In this document: positions 53,831-63,021 of the stretch, piece after piece
Position numbering within the stretch: position 1 is the first letter of the stretch
Layout: every line of letters begins with the position of its first letter
NCBI RefSeq assembly: GCF_000737065.1
Contig: NZ_AQRC01000001.1
Coordinates: 248,001 to 312,000, forward strand
Direction of reading: 5' to 3'
DNA from: Thioclava atlantica
Lineage (GTDB): Bacteria; Pseudomonadota; Alphaproteobacteria; Rhodobacterales; Rhodobacteraceae
Length of the DNA: 64,000 bases
Translations under genes and position numbers: made by a program
The notes under the pieces: generated by a model
Databases searched by the model: none
The model's input: only the letters and a program-made list of their open reading frames with translations
What the model was told of the DNA's origin: nothing

Positions 53831-55420
53831 TCAGCGCAGGATCTGATCGGCCGGCCAGCCGATCGTCGTCTCGGTGCGCAGCGTCTTCGTCTGGCCCGCG
53901 GGGAGATCGAATTTCCATGCGAGCACGCCGCGCTTGTGATCGTAATCGGTCTGGGTTGCGGGCGGCGTGGCCTTGCTGGAGATCTTCAGGTCTTCCTGTT
54001 CGGAATAGGGCACGCGGTCGATCACCCGCATCGGCCAGTCCTGCCCGGTGAGATTGCGCAACTCGATCTCGACGATTTCCCGGCGTTCGTTCGACTTAGT
54101 GATGAGGCCGCGGTCGCCCTCCATCGTGTCCGGCATCCGGCGCGCGACGCGGATCCCCTCAATCGGGCCGAAGCCCAGTTCGAGATCATCCCCGGCGGCG
54201 ACCAGCGGCAGGTGGGTCTGCCCGACCAGCGCCCCGTCGGCGAAAAGATTGGCCGGCCCCGGCAGCAGGATCTCGCCCGTCGTATTCCTCCCCTCGGCGA
54301 CGCGATAGGCCTGAGGGTCCGATAGCGGCGCAGCCTCGGCGACGACCTCGACCGGGAGGGTCTTGCTGTCGAGGCTGAGCCGCAGGTCGTCCACCCCGTC
54401 GCGGATCGTGACCGGCTGGGGATAGTGATAGGTCACCGTCTCGCCCTGCATCTGAAGGCCCGCCTGATCGCTCAAAGCGGTCTCGGCGGCCTGCGGGGCC
54501 GCCTCGGTGCGGGCGAAGGTCTTGGGAGCAGGCACGGCCATCAGCGGCGGCCCGATGCGCACGAGGCGCGGATAGACCGGCGTGGGGGCCGCCTGCCCGC
54601 CGGGACGCGCAGTCGACAGCGTCAGGTCCACCCCCTGCCAGTCTTCCCCCGTCGCCTGATGGATCGAGACGAAGCGCGCCATGTCGACCTCTCCCGCCGC
54701 CTTGTCGAGCCGCAGGTCATAGGAGGGCTGCCAGCCGGCATCCTCCACGAAGGAAGTGATCGTGAGCGTGCCCTTGCCCTGAATGCTTGCGCGCAGGACG
54801 TCGTGATCCTTTGCGGGGTTGAGAAGCGCATCGAGCGCCGCCTGCGCCTTCTTCACCGCCTCCTTGTAGGGGGCGAGCCCGGCCTCGGCCCGGCGCGCCT
54901 CGGCCTCGGCTTCGATGGCGCGCTGGTTCGCAGCGAGGATCTGCTCGCGCACGCCTTGCGCGAGCGCCTTGATCTGGGCCGGATCGGTGATCTGCGGCCG
55001 GGTGCTCTTGAGGAACTCGATTTCGTCGCGCGCGGCCTCGGCCTTGGCCCGGATCGCCGCGACCGCGTCCTGTTGCGTGGCCAGAGCCTCCTGTGCCGCA
55101 TCCAGTGCAGCCCTGGCCGCTTCGACCTGCGGCGAGGGCTGATCCGAGAGCGCGGGCGCGCGCCCCGAGATCAGACTGGCTGCCCCGACGCTCACCCCTT
55201 CGCCCGAGAGCCGCAATGTCGAGATCCGGGTGTTTTCGGGCAGCCCCGGCACGAGAAGCTCATGCGTGCCTTCGGGGGCGTCGATGCGGACCTGCCGCAC
55301 CACCTGCGCCCCATGCGGGTAGAGGGTGACGGCGGTGATCTTGCCCGGCGATTCGATCGTGTCGGCCAGCGCCGGGATCGCGGTCGCCATCAGCAGCGCG
55401 GCGGTGAGGGAAATGCGCAT
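53831..55420 (-). CDS. DUF4139 (MuiA-type) exported protein
   Basis: A 529-residue protein with a signal peptide (MRISLTAALLMATAIPALA). An N-terminal DUF4140-like domain (ITAVTLYPHGAQVVRQVRIDAPEGTHELLV) is followed by an Ala/Gln/Arg-rich coiled-coil of about 100 residues and a DUF4139 beta-rich C-terminal half ending PAGQTKTLRTETTIGWPAD. The family includes MuiA (mucoidy inhibitor A) of Rhizobium; biochemical role unknown. Likely periplasmic. Confidence 0.8.
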   Translation of the reverse strand: MRISLTAALLMATAIPALADTIESPGKITAVTLYPHGAQVVRQVRIDAPEGTHELLVPGLPENTRISTLRLSGEGVSVGAASLISGRAPALSDQPSPQVEAARAALDAAQEALATQQDAVAAIRAKAEAARDEIEFLKSTRPQITDPAQIKALAQGVREQILAANQRAIEAEAEARRAEAGLAPYKEAVKKAQAALDALLNPAKDHDVLRASIQGKGTLTITSFVEDAGWQPSYDLRLDKAAGEVDMARFVSIHQATGEDWQGVDLTLSTARPGGQAAPTPVYPRLVRIGPPLMAVPAPKTFARTEAAPQAAETALSDQAGLQMQGETVTYHYPQPVTIRDGVDDLRLSLDSKTLPVEVVAEAAPLSDPQAYRVAEGRNTTGEILLPGPANLFADGALVGQTHLPLVAAGDDLELGFGPIEGIRVARRMPDTMEGDRGLITKSNERREIVEIELRNLTGQDWPMRVIDRVPYSEQEDLKISSKATPPATQTDYDHKRGVLAWKFDLPAGQTKTLRTETTIGWPADQILR

Positions 55421-55493
55421 CTCTCTTCTCCATGGGATTGGCTCGGGCCGAGGGTGCTGCGGGCGTGTGCGTGATGCAAGCGCTCCTGTCGCG

Positions 55494-55856
55494 TCACTCG
55501 ATCGAGCGGATCAGCTTGCGTTCGAGTACCCGCAGGACGGTTCGCAGATCATGGCCGCGCCGCAGGATCTGGCCCTGCTGGCCGATCACCGCATATTGCC
55601 CCTGCTTGTTGCGCAGGGCGGGTCGCTTCTCGATTCGGTAGACGGGGACCTCGGCCGTGCGGCGGAAGATCGAGAAGATCGCCACGTCGCGCAGGAAGCT
55701 CATCCCGTAATCGCGCCATTCGCCCGCCGCGACCATGCGGCCGTAGAGCGACAGAATTGCCGAGAGCTCCGCGCGGTCGAATGCAACCTGCTGGGGCTGG
55801 CCGGAAGGGGCGGGAAAAGGGGTCGGCGTCTGAACCGTCATTTGTGAATGGTACAT
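55494..55856 (-). CDS. DUF2794 family protein
   Basis: A 120-residue cytoplasmic protein. FDRAELSAILSLYGRMVAAGEWRDYGMSFLRDVAIFSIFRRTAEVPVYRIEKRPALRNKQGQYAVIGQQGQILRRGHDL is the DUF2794 domain, conserved in alphaproteobacteria, function unknown. The start is uncertain: an ATG at 55841 gives a protein five residues shorter, and neither has a clear ribosome-binding site. Confidence 0.8.
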   Translation of the reverse strand: MYHSQMTVQTPTPFPAPSGQPQQVAFDRAELSAILSLYGRMVAAGEWRDYGMSFLRDVAIFSIFRRTAEVPVYRIEKRPALRNKQGQYAVIGQQGQILRRGHDLRTVLRVLERKLIRSIE

Positions 55857-56154
55857 CGCGGGCGGGGCAAATCAAGGGCATGCGCAGGCCTCCCGAGGAG
55901 CCCGCGCGTTAACCCTTTGCCTCGGAAATGCCGCAATTCGCGCGTCTTCCTGCCCCGATTTCGCGCGATAAAGGCCTCAAGCGGAAAACGCTGACAGCTC
56001 CGGCGGTGCGGTCAACAGCCCCCACCCAGCTCGCACCGTCGGAGCACTTTCTGCAAAAGGCACGATATTCTTCAGCGTTCCTGACGTTGAAGCCATCGTG
56101 CCGGGTTCGGTCCCGGCGGTGGCGCTGTTCGCAGCGTGCGCCGCCGGGGTTCTC
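55857..56154. other. Intergenic stretch with a large nested hairpin
   Basis: About 298 bases without a supported gene. Near its right end CCGGCGG (56113-56119) pairs with CCGCCGG (56141-56147), enclosing CGCTG-ttcg-CAGCG (56123-56136). It lies just past the stop of the I78-type gene, so it may act as its terminator or 3' stabiliser, though no T run follows. An open frame at 55928-56224 shows no coding character I trust. Confidence 0.5.
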
Positions 56155-56505
56155 TCAGCCGCAATCGATATTGAAGACGTTTCCGCGCGCATCGAGCCGG
56201 AACACCACGCGTTGCGGGTTGTAGATCTGATCCTCGACCCCGCGCCACTCGACGATTCGGTAGGGTCGGTCGATCGAGAGCGCCGCGATCTGCGCCGCAG
56301 GCTGCCCCAGCACCGAGATGTAATTGACCGCACCGCAGGTATCGGGTTCGCGCTCTTCGAGCCCGCCGGCATTGACCGTGACCGCCGGCGTCATATGTGA
56401 AGCCGCGCCGGTCTCCGCCGGAGCAGGCATGCCGTCCATCGGACCGGTGGGAGTGCACGCCGCGAGCGCCAGAATGCTCGCCAAGGCGGGGAAACGCATC
56501 AACAT
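56155..56505 (-). CDS. I78-type peptidase-inhibitor-like lipoprotein
   Basis: A 116-residue small exported protein. The signal peptide ends LALAAC, a lipobox with Cys at about residue 17. The C-terminal half, [20 protein letters not shown]...[35 protein letters not shown], has the I78 inhibitor layout: an initial CGA, a central basic loop and the terminal D-x-x-G...CG. Family members inhibit serine proteases; activity here is not shown. GAAGGG precedes the ATG at 56505. Divergent from the formaldehyde dehydrogenase gene. Confidence 0.75.
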   Translation of the reverse strand: MLMRFPALASILALAACTPTGPMDGMPAPAETGAASHMTPAVTVNAGGLEEREPDTCGAVNYISVLGQPAAQIAALSIDRPYRIVEWRGVEDQIYNPQRVVFRLDARGNVFNIDCG

Positions 56506-56578
56506 GTCATACCCTTCGTTGCAAAGGACGCGCCGATGGCGCAGGCTCTGTGCGAATTTATACAAAGAGGAAGTGTCC

Positions 56579-57709
56579 ATGAGAACCCGTGCCGCAGTCG
56601 CGCTCGAAGCCGGTAAACCGCTTGAGATCATGGAAGTGGAGCTCGACGGCCCGAAAGCCGGCGAAGTTCTGGTCGAAATCAAGGCGACCGGGATCTGCCA
56701 TACCGATGAATTCACCCGCTCGGGCGCCGACCCCGAGGGGATCTTCCCGACGATCCTCGGCCATGAAGGCGCGGGCGTGGTGCTCGAAGTGGGCGAGGGC
56801 GTGACCACGCTCAAGCCCGGCGATCACGTGATCCCGCTCTACACGCCCGAATGCCGCGAATGCCCGTCCTGCCTGTCGGGCAAGACCAACCTGTGCACCG
56901 CGATCCGCAACACCCAGGGCCAGGGCCTGATGCCCGACGGCACGACGCGCTTCAAGATGCTCGATGGCACGCCGATCTATCACTACATGGGCTGCTCGAC
57001 CTTCGCCAATCACACGGTGATGCCCGAGATCGCGCTCGCCAAGGTGCGTGACGATGCGCCCTTCGACAAGATCTGCTATATCGGCTGCGGCGTGACCACC
57101 GGCATCGGCGCGGTGATCAACACCGCCGGGGTCGAGATCGGCTCGACCGCCGCCGTGTTCGGCCTCGGCGGGATCGGGCTGAACGTGATCCAGGGCCTGC
57201 GCATGGCGGGCGCGGACATGATCATCGGTGTCGACCTGAACGACTCGAAGGAAGAAATGGCGCGCAAGTTCGGCATGACCCATTTCGTGAACCCCTCGAA
57301 GCTCGATCACTCGGTCACGCAGGAGATCGTCAACCTGACCAAGACCGAGCGCGACCAGATCGGCGGGGTGGACTATTCCTTCGACGCGACCGGCAACGTC
57401 AAGGTGATGCGCGACGCGCTCGAATGCTCGCATCGCGGCTGGGGCGTGTCGGTGATCATCGGCGTCGCGCCGGCGGGGGCCGAGATCTCGACCCGTCCCT
57501 TCCAGCTGGTCACCGGGCGTACCTGGAAAGGCACGGCTTTCGGCGGTGCGAAGGGGCGGACCGATGTGCCGAAATTCGTTGAATGGTACATGAACGACAA
57601 GATCGAGATCGACTCGATGATCACCCACACCATGCCGCTCGAAGACATCAACAAGGCCTTCGACCTGATGCATGCGGGCGAATCGATCCGCTCGGTGGTG
57701 ATCTACTGA
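56579..57709 (+). CDS. frmA: S-(hydroxymethyl)glutathione dehydrogenase (class III alcohol dehydrogenase)
   Basis: A 376-residue zinc enzyme that oxidises S-hydroxymethylglutathione in formaldehyde detoxification and also reduces S-nitrosoglutathione. The catalytic zinc ligands are in GICHTDEF and GHEGAGVV; the structural-zinc Cys cluster is [15 protein letters not shown]; the NAD-binding motif is [15 protein letters not shown]. Length equals the class III family. AAAGAGGAAG precedes the ATG. It could serve formaldehyde released by the methyl-glycine dehydrogenase at 17.3 kb. Confidence 0.95.
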   Translation: MRTRAAVALEAGKPLEIMEVELDGPKAGEVLVEIKATGICHTDEFTRSGADPEGIFPTILGHEGAGVVLEVGEGVTTLKPGDHVIPLYTPECRECPSCLSGKTNLCTAIRNTQGQGLMPDGTTRFKMLDGTPIYHYMGCSTFANHTVMPEIALAKVRDDAPFDKICYIGCGVTTGIGAVINTAGVEIGSTAAVFGLGGIGLNVIQGLRMAGADMIIGVDLNDSKEEMARKFGMTHFVNPSKLDHSVTQEIVNLTKTERDQIGGVDYSFDATGNVKVMRDALECSHRGWGVSVIIGVAPAGAEISTRPFQLVTGRTWKGTAFGGAKGRTDVPKFVEWYMNDKIEIDSMITHTMPLEDINKAFDLMHAGESIRSVVIY

Positions 57710-57711
57710 GG

Positions 57712-57805
57712 CCGAGGCCGGGGGCTCTGCCCCCGGACCCCCGGGATATTTGCCTCAAGAGGAAGACCGGCTCCGGATTTGTCTTGGGCCGGGTATCCCG
57801 GGGGA
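57712..57805. repeat. Intergenic palindromic element, copy D
   Basis: Between convergent frmA and thiQ. GGGGGC-tct-GCCCCC (57720-57734) is followed by CCCCCGGGATA (57738-57748), pairing exactly with TATCCCGGGGG (57794-57804). Inside, AAGAC (57763-57767) and GTCTT (57781-57785) pair over a 13-base loop. The CCGGGATATTT boundary matches copies B and C, but the inner sequence differs. Confidence 0.75.
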
Positions 57806-57833
57806 AAGCGCCGCTGGGCGGAGGGGCTGAACC

Positions 57834-58529
57834 CTATCCGCCCAGATAGGCTCGCAGCGCGGGCGGCGGCTCTGCGAGGAGCCGCGCCGTGTCCTGCGGC
57901 GGATGTGCCCGCCCTTCTGCGACGAGCACGGTCTGCGGGCACAGCGCGCGGGCGTCCTCGGGGTCGTGGCTGACCATGAGCACGGTCGTGCCCTGTTCGC
58001 GCGCGATCTCGTCCACGAGGGCCAGCATCTCCGCCTTGAGGGCGGGGCCGAGCGCGGCGAAGGGCTCGTCGAGCAGCAGGATCGGGCGGGCGCGCAGGAG
58101 CGCGCGGGCCAGCGCCGCGCGGCTTTGCTGTCCGCCCGAGAGCTGGCCCGGTTTGCGCGCGCCGAGCCCCGCGAGCCCCACGCGGTCCAGCGCGGTCTCG
58201 ATGCGTGACTGATCCGCACCCGAGATCTTGCCCTTCGGGTTCAGCCCGAGCGCGAGATTGCGCGCGACGCTCAGATGCGGAAAGAGGTTCTGGTCCTGGA
58301 ACAGGATCGAGAGCGGCCGGGCGCCGGGCGGGGTGCGGGTGATCTCGGTTTCCTGCCAGAGAACGCGCCCCCTGCTGGGGGCAAGAAACCCGGCGATCAC
58401 CGAGAGCAGCGTCGATTTTCCCGCCCCCGAGGGGCCCATGAGCGCCACCCGCGCGCCCGCGGGGATCGAGAGATCGGCGCTCAGGCGGAACCCGTCGAGG
58501 TCGATCCGGATTTCATCGAGGGTCAGCAT
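57834..58529 (-). CDS. thiQ: Thiamine ABC transporter ATP-binding protein
   Basis: A 231-residue ABC ATPase, the size of E. coli ThiQ. Walker A is GPSGAGKST (residues about 33-41), the signature is LSGGQQSRAALARAL, and Walker B is PILLLDEPFAALGP, followed by the switch His in MVSHDPEDA. It powers uptake through ThiP. The ATG at 58529 is preferred; a GTG at 58541 is possible. The start lies inside the end of thiP, a sign of tight coupling in the thiBPQ operon. Confidence 0.92.
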   Translation of the reverse strand: MLTLDEIRIDLDGFRLSADLSIPAGARVALMGPSGAGKSTLLSVIAGFLAPSRGRVLWQETEITRTPPGARPLSILFQDQNLFPHLSVARNLALGLNPKGKISGADQSRIETALDRVGLAGLGARKPGQLSGGQQSRAALARALLRARPILLLDEPFAALGPALKAEMLALVDEIAREQGTTVLMVSHDPEDARALCPQTVLVAEGRAHPPQDTARLLAEPPPALRAYLGG

Positions 58530-60075
58530 GATGCCCTGCACGGTCGAGCGCCCAGAACAGGGCGAAGGTGAGACTCAGGAGCAGCGTCGCCGCTCCGGCC
58601 GCCTGATCCATCCGATAGGAGCCCATGAGCTGGAACAGCGCCAGCGGCAAGGTCCGGGTCTGCCCGTCGGAGAACAGCGTGATGACGCCCAGATCACCCA
58701 TCGAGAAGGCCGCCGCTAGCCCCGCCGAGAAGCCCAGGGGCCGGGCGAGGCGCGGCAGGGTCAGCAGCCGCAACCGGGCGAGACCTGCGAGCCCGAGCGA
58801 GGCGGCGAGACGGTCGTAATCGGCCTGGAGCGTGCGGATCTCGGGCATCAGGATCCGGGCGGCGAAGGGCACCGAGAGCGCCGCGTTGGTCAGCAGCACC
58901 ATCGGCAGGGCCAGGCTGGTCGGGTTCACGAAGGGGCGCGCGATCAGAAAGGCCCCGGTCCCCATCACCAGCGCCGAGGCGGTCATCGGCAGCATCGCCG
59001 CGATCTCGGCCACCCGGTAGCGGGTCGCGGCCAGCGCGAGCGGCAGTGCGGTCGCCAGCGTGATCAGAGCCGAGGCGAGCGCGATCGCCAGCGAGGTCAG
59101 CGTCGCGGGCCAGACCATCTCGGGCAGGGAGGTGATCGCGGGCAGGCCGCGGGCGAAGACCGCGCCGATCGGGGCGAGGAGGAAGGCCGCGGCCAGAGTG
59201 ATCGCGAGCGCGTCGATCGCGGCACGGCTCCTGCCGCCCGCAAGCTGACCGATCGGCGGGGTGGCCCGGTCCTGTCCGGCGCCGAATTCGCTGGGCAGCG
59301 TCACGCGGGCCGCGATCAGGAGCGCCGCGACCGAGATCGCCACCTGGACCAGGGCAAGGCTCGCCGCGCGTCCCATGTCGAAATCGAAGCGGAAGGCCTG
59401 ATAGATCGCCAGTTCGACCGTGGTCGCGCGCGGGCCGCCGCCCAGCGTCAGCGCCACGGCGAAGGAGGTCAGGCAGACGAGGAAGATCGCGAGGAAGGCG
59501 CCGGGCAGCACCGCGCGCAGCATCGGTCGTTCGAGATGGCGGGTGACATCGGCGGGGCCGAAGCCAAGGCTGGCGGCAAGGCGCAACCGCTCGGAGGGGA
59601 TCGCCTGCCAGCCATGCAGGATCATCCGCGTCGCGAGCGGCAGGTTGAAGAAGACATGCGCGGTGATCACCCCTTGTGCCCCGTAGATCGAGATCGGGTC
59701 GATCCCGAGCGGCGCGAGCGCGGCATTGACGAGACCGCGCCGCCCGAAGACCGCGATCAGCCCGAAGACGGCGACGATCACCGGCAGGATGAAAGGCGCG
59801 CCGAGCAGCGAGATCAGCAGGCCCCGCCCCGGAAAGCGGCGGCGATGGAGTGCGCGCGCGACCGGGATCGCGAGGGCGCAGGAGATCAGCGCCGAGAGCG
59901 CCGCCTGCCAGAGCGTGAAGCGGATCGCGGCAAGATCCGTGGCGCGCAGCCCCGAAAGCCCGCCCGCACGGATCGCGACCGCCGCCAGCGTGCCCAGCAC
60001 GAGCGCGGCCAGCACCGCGCCCGCGATCGCTGCCGCTGCCGGGAAGCGGCTTATTTCGCGAAGGCGCGCTGCCAT
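58513..60075 (-). CDS. thiP: Thiamine ABC transporter permease
   Basis: A 520-residue permease of the double-length ThiP type: about twelve membrane helices in two fused BPD-transporter domains, each with an EAA-like loop (PSERLRLAASLGFGPAD and QADYDRLAASLGLAGLA). It forms the membrane channel for thiamine or its phosphates with ThiQ and ThiB. It overlaps thiB by 25 bases and thiQ by 17. Confidence 0.92.
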   Translation of the reverse strand: MAARLREISRFPAAAAIAGAVLAALVLGTLAAVAIRAGGLSGLRATDLAAIRFTLWQAALSALISCALAIPVARALHRRRFPGRGLLISLLGAPFILPVIVAVFGLIAVFGRRGLVNAALAPLGIDPISIYGAQGVITAHVFFNLPLATRMILHGWQAIPSERLRLAASLGFGPADVTRHLERPMLRAVLPGAFLAIFLVCLTSFAVALTLGGGPRATTVELAIYQAFRFDFDMGRAASLALVQVAISVAALLIAARVTLPSEFGAGQDRATPPIGQLAGGRSRAAIDALAITLAAAFLLAPIGAVFARGLPAITSLPEMVWPATLTSLAIALASALITLATALPLALAATRYRVAEIAAMLPMTASALVMGTGAFLIARPFVNPTSLALPMVLLTNAALSVPFAARILMPEIRTLQADYDRLAASLGLAGLARLRLLTLPRLARPLGFSAGLAAAFSMGDLGVITLFSDGQTRTLPLALFQLMGSYRMDQAAGAATLLLSLTFALFWALDRAGHHADPR

Positions 60076-61043
60076 TCCTCGAGCGCGGGACCGCGCAGCT
60101 TCTCGGCCTCGGTCTCGCTGAGGTAGAGGGTCTTGGAGGGCATCGGCAGGTTCTGGAAGACCTCGGGGAGCTGGTCATGGGGCAGCTTGACCGGGAAGGA
60201 CCAGTTCGCGGTCACGATCATCTTCTGGAATTCCGGGCTCAGGATGTAATCCATGAACTGCTGGGCGAGTTCGGGATGTTTAGACGTCTTGAGCTGGGCG
60301 GCGAGTTCGGGGGTGAAGTAATGGCCCTCGGGGAAGATCGCCGCGGCCTTGCTGTCATCCTGCTCGGCGATGATGTGATAGGCGGGCGAGGTGACGTAGC
60401 TCAGCACCATATCGGCCTCGCCATCGGTGAACATGCCATAGGCCTCGGACCAGCCCGGCGTCACGGTCAGCACCTTGGGGGCGAGCTTCTCCCACGCGGC
60501 CTCGGCCTTGTCGCCGTAGATGTCCTTCACCCAGAGCAGCAGCGACAGCCCCGCGATCGAGCTGCGCGGATCCTCGATGACGATCTTGTAGGCATCCTTG
60601 GGCGCGTCGAGCAGGTCCTCGAAGCTCTTCGGCGGATTCTTCAGCTTGGTCTTGTCATAGACGAAGGCGAGGTCCGACCAGTCGAAGGGCAGGAAGACCG
60701 GGTCGGTCCATTGCACCGGCATGGTGAGGCCCGAGAGATCCTCGTTATGGGGCGCGAAGAGGCCGGTGGCGCGTGCCTTGGCGGTGACGTCGGTGTTGAG
60801 GCCGATCACCACGTCGGCCTGCGTCTTGTCGCCCTCGAGCATCACCCGGGGCAGCACGTCGCCGGCCACGAATTTCAGATCGCAGCCGCAGCGCGCCTCG
60901 AACCCTTTCTCGATCGCGGGGCCGGGGCCCCATTCGGAGGTGAAGTAATCGGGCGCATAGACGGTGAGCACGGGCTTGTCCTGGGCCGCCGCCATCGTGG
61001 CGATCAGGCTCAGGGCTCCCGCAAGCATCAGGGTGGGTTTCAT
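60051..61043 (-). CDS. thiB: Thiamine ABC transporter periplasmic binding protein
   Basis: A 330-residue binding protein with a signal peptide ending in AAAQ. VLTVYAPDYFTSEWGPGPAIEKGFEARCGCDLKFV opens the mature domain, and MFTDGEADMVLSYVTSPAYH is typical of ThiB/TbpA, which binds thiamine, TMP and TPP. TTGGAGTGC precedes the ATG at 61043. It is the first gene of thiBPQ and lies directly behind a TPP riboswitch, so thiamine pyrophosphate should shut the operon off. Confidence 0.95.
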   Translation of the reverse strand: MKPTLMLAGALSLIATMAAAQDKPVLTVYAPDYFTSEWGPGPAIEKGFEARCGCDLKFVAGDVLPRVMLEGDKTQADVVIGLNTDVTAKARATGLFAPHNEDLSGLTMPVQWTDPVFLPFDWSDLAFVYDKTKLKNPPKSFEDLLDAPKDAYKIVIEDPRSSIAGLSLLLWVKDIYGDKAEAAWEKLAPKVLTVTPGWSEAYGMFTDGEADMVLSYVTSPAYHIIAEQDDSKAAAIFPEGHYFTPELAAQLKTSKHPELAQQFMDYILSPEFQKMIVTANWSFPVKLPHDQLPEVFQNLPMPSKTLYLSETEAEKLRGPALEEWQRAFAK

Positions 61044-61089
61044 GTCGCACTCCAAGGGCTTGCCGGGCGGGGTCAGGCCGGGAGTTCCG

Positions 61090-61183
61090 GTCACCTTCCC
61101 TCCGCCGGTCTTAACCGGGTCAGGTTCAGCGGGTTCGCGAAGATCGCATCTCAGCCGGGTCGGTTCCGGCACCCCGAGGTCGT
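61090..61183 (-). promoter_or_regulatory. TPP riboswitch (THI box) of thiBPQ
   Basis: Read leftward from 61183: ACCTCGGGGTGCC, then CGGCTGAGATG (the CUGAGA pyrimidine-binding motif at about 61149-61156), then ACCCGCTGAACCTGACCCGG (pyrophosphate-helix CCUGA...ACCUG region), ending GCGGAGGGAAGGT at about 61092. All conserved blocks of the THI element are present in order. It lies 47 bases upstream of the thiB ATG, so TPP binding probably blocks translation or ends transcription in that gap. Confidence 0.95.
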
Positions 61184-61219
61184 CCGAAACGTAGTGAGGG
61201 CGGCCAAGCCGTGCAAGGG

Positions 61220-61247
61220 AAAAGCAAAGGCGGAAAAGCAAAGGCGG
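61220..61247. repeat. Perfect 14-bp tandem duplication
   Basis: AAAAGCAAAGGCGG occurs twice without a gap (61220-61233 and 61234-61247). Read leftward, the unit supplies the T-rich tail of the neighbouring terminator, so the tail has been duplicated. Confidence 0.85.
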
Positions 61248-61269
61248 CCCCGCGCGAACGGGGCCGCCT
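61242..61269 (-). terminator. Rho-independent terminator of the small exported-protein gene
   Basis: AGGCGGCCCCG (61242-61252) pairs exactly with CGGGGCCGCCT (61259-61269), 11 bp over a 6-base loop. Leftward it is followed by TTGCTTTTCC, repeated again by the tandem duplication. Confidence 0.85.
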
Positions 61270-61292
61270 CTCATGATCGAACGCGACTTGGC

Positions 61293-61661
61293 TCAGACCG
61301 GGCCGGGGATCGGCGCGGGATCCTTGGTGTCGACGAAGCCGCCGCTCACGCCGAAATCGACGCCTGCGCCGTAGAGCCCGTAGCCCACGTCGATCCCGAG
61401 GTAACCGTTCTTGGACAGATAGGCCGCGCCGATGGTCGGGCGCCAGTTCTGGCTGGCGAAGAGATAGTCGACGCCGAGGCTGACGGCGCCCTTGTCTTCC
61501 TCGTCGGTCGAGAAGGCGCGCAGGCCGACGCCGAATTGCGGCTGCGAGGTGCCGCCGAAAACGAGGCTCAGGCCGATGCCGAAGGACGGATCGGCGCTGG
61601 CGGGCAGGGCGGTCGCGAGCGCAAGGGCCGCGGCGGTCAGGGCGGGTTTGAGGCTGGACAC
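61293..61661 (-). CDS. Small exported protein, possible outer-membrane beta-barrel fragment
   Basis: A 122-residue protein with a signal peptide (LTAAALALATALPASA). The mature part is Gly/Tyr/Phe-rich with alternating hydrophobic strands (FGIGLSLVFGG, FGVGLRAFS, VSLGVDYLFAS, LGIDVGYGLYGAGVDFGVSGGF), as in small outer-membrane beta proteins. No family can be named. Monocistronic, with its own terminator; divergent from aroC. Confidence 0.65.
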   Translation of the reverse strand: MSSLKPALTAAALALATALPASADPSFGIGLSLVFGGTSQPQFGVGLRAFSTDEEDKGAVSLGVDYLFASQNWRPTIGAAYLSKNGYLGIDVGYGLYGAGVDFGVSGGFVDTKDPAPIPGPV

Positions 61662-61802
61662 TTCCGTCTCCCGAGTTTGGTGATGTGTGTGAGTTCACCG
61701 AAACAACCTCCGTGCGCGCAAGTCAAGGCGTAAGAGCTTCTGTGGATTTGCTGTTTATCCGCGCGCCGCCTTGGCTTAATGCATGGGCAAAGGAGAGCGG
61801 TC

Positions 61803-62903
61803 ATGAGCTTCAACACATTCGGTCATCTCTTCCGCGTCACCACCTGGGGCGAAAGCCACGGGCCCGCGCTCGGCGCGACCGTCGATGGCTGCCCGCCCGG
61901 CATCGCGCTTGACGAGGCCTTCATCCAGCAATTCCTAGACCGTCGCCGTCCCGGCCAGTCGAAGGAGACGACGCAGCGGCGCGAGCCCGATGCGGTGCGC
62001 ATCCTCTCGGGCGTGTTCGAGGGCCGCACCACCGGCACGCCGATCCAGCTGATGATCGAGAATACCGACCAGCGCTCGAAGGATTACGGCGAGATCGCGC
62101 GCCAGTTCCGTCCCGGCCATGCCGATATCACCTATCACCAGAAATACGGCATCCGCGACTATCGCGGCGGCGGCCGGTCGAGCGCGCGCGAGACCGCAGC
62201 GCGGGTGGCAGCGGGCGGCGTGGCGCAGGCAGTGCTGCGCCAGTTGGTCCCCGATCTCCGGATCTATGGCTACATGGTCCAGATGGGAGCCAAGCATATT
62301 CACCGCGAGAGGTTCGACCGCGAGGAGATCCTGCGCAATCCGTTCTTCATCCCCGATGCGGAAGCCGTCGACGAATGGGCCGATTACCTCGCCGCGATCC
62401 GCAAGAACCACAATTCCGTGGGCGCCGCGATCGAGGTCGTGGCCGAGGGCTGCCCGGCCGGTCTCGGCGCGCCGATCTATGCCAAGATGGATACCGATCT
62501 GGCCGCCGCGATGATGTCGATCAACGCCGTGAAGGGGGTCGAGATCGGCGAGGGCATGGCGGCGGCGGCGCTGACGGGCGTCGAGAATGCCGACGAGATG
62601 GTGATGGGCGAGGACGGCGTGGAATATCTCTCGAACCATGCGGGCGGCATCCTGGGCGGGATCACCACCGGCCAGCCGATCACCGTGCGGTTCGCCGTCA
62701 AGCCGACCTCGTCGATCCTGACCCCGCGCCGCTCGGTCAATGTCGCGGGCGAAGAGGTCGAGGTGATCACCAAGGGCCGCCACGATCCCTGCGTGGGCAT
62801 TCGCGCCGTGCCGGTGGCCGAGGCGATGATGGCTTGCGTGATCCTCGATCACTATCTGCTCGACCGCGGCCAGACGGGCGGCGTCCGCGGCGCCATCGGC
62901 TGA
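61803..62903 (+). CDS. aroC: Chorismate synthase
   Basis: A 366-residue FMN-dependent enzyme that makes chorismate from EPSP, the last common step of aromatic biosynthesis. The signatures are [18 protein letters not shown] (near residue 17), the central [24 protein letters not shown] and the late [13 protein letters not shown]...[28 protein letters not shown] precedes the ATG at 61803. Length matches bacterial enzymes. Confidence 0.97.
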   Translation: MSFNTFGHLFRVTTWGESHGPALGATVDGCPPGIALDEAFIQQFLDRRRPGQSKETTQRREPDAVRILSGVFEGRTTGTPIQLMIENTDQRSKDYGEIARQFRPGHADITYHQKYGIRDYRGGGRSSARETAARVAAGGVAQAVLRQLVPDLRIYGYMVQMGAKHIHRERFDREEILRNPFFIPDAEAVDEWADYLAAIRKNHNSVGAAIEVVAEGCPAGLGAPIYAKMDTDLAAAMMSINAVKGVEIGEGMAAAALTGVENADEMVMGEDGVEYLSNHAGGILGGITTGQPITVRFAVKPTSSILTPRRSVNVAGEEVEVITKGRHDPCVGIRAVPVAEAMMACVILDHYLLDRGQTGGVRGAIG

Positions 62904-63021
62904 GGCGCTACGGGCGGCCGGTTTCCCGGAGGGACTGACGTCACGTTGGGCGGCTTGCAGGCCGTGAAGCGGGCAGTCTATGCTGTGGCCCCGGACGCTT
63001 CCGTCCGGTGCGGGAGAACCA

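Noticed and set aside
55928-56224. Rightward open frame of 98 codons between the DUF2794 gene and frmA
   Set aside because: It overlaps the end of the I78-type lipoprotein gene in antisense, has no ribosome-binding site and no domain.
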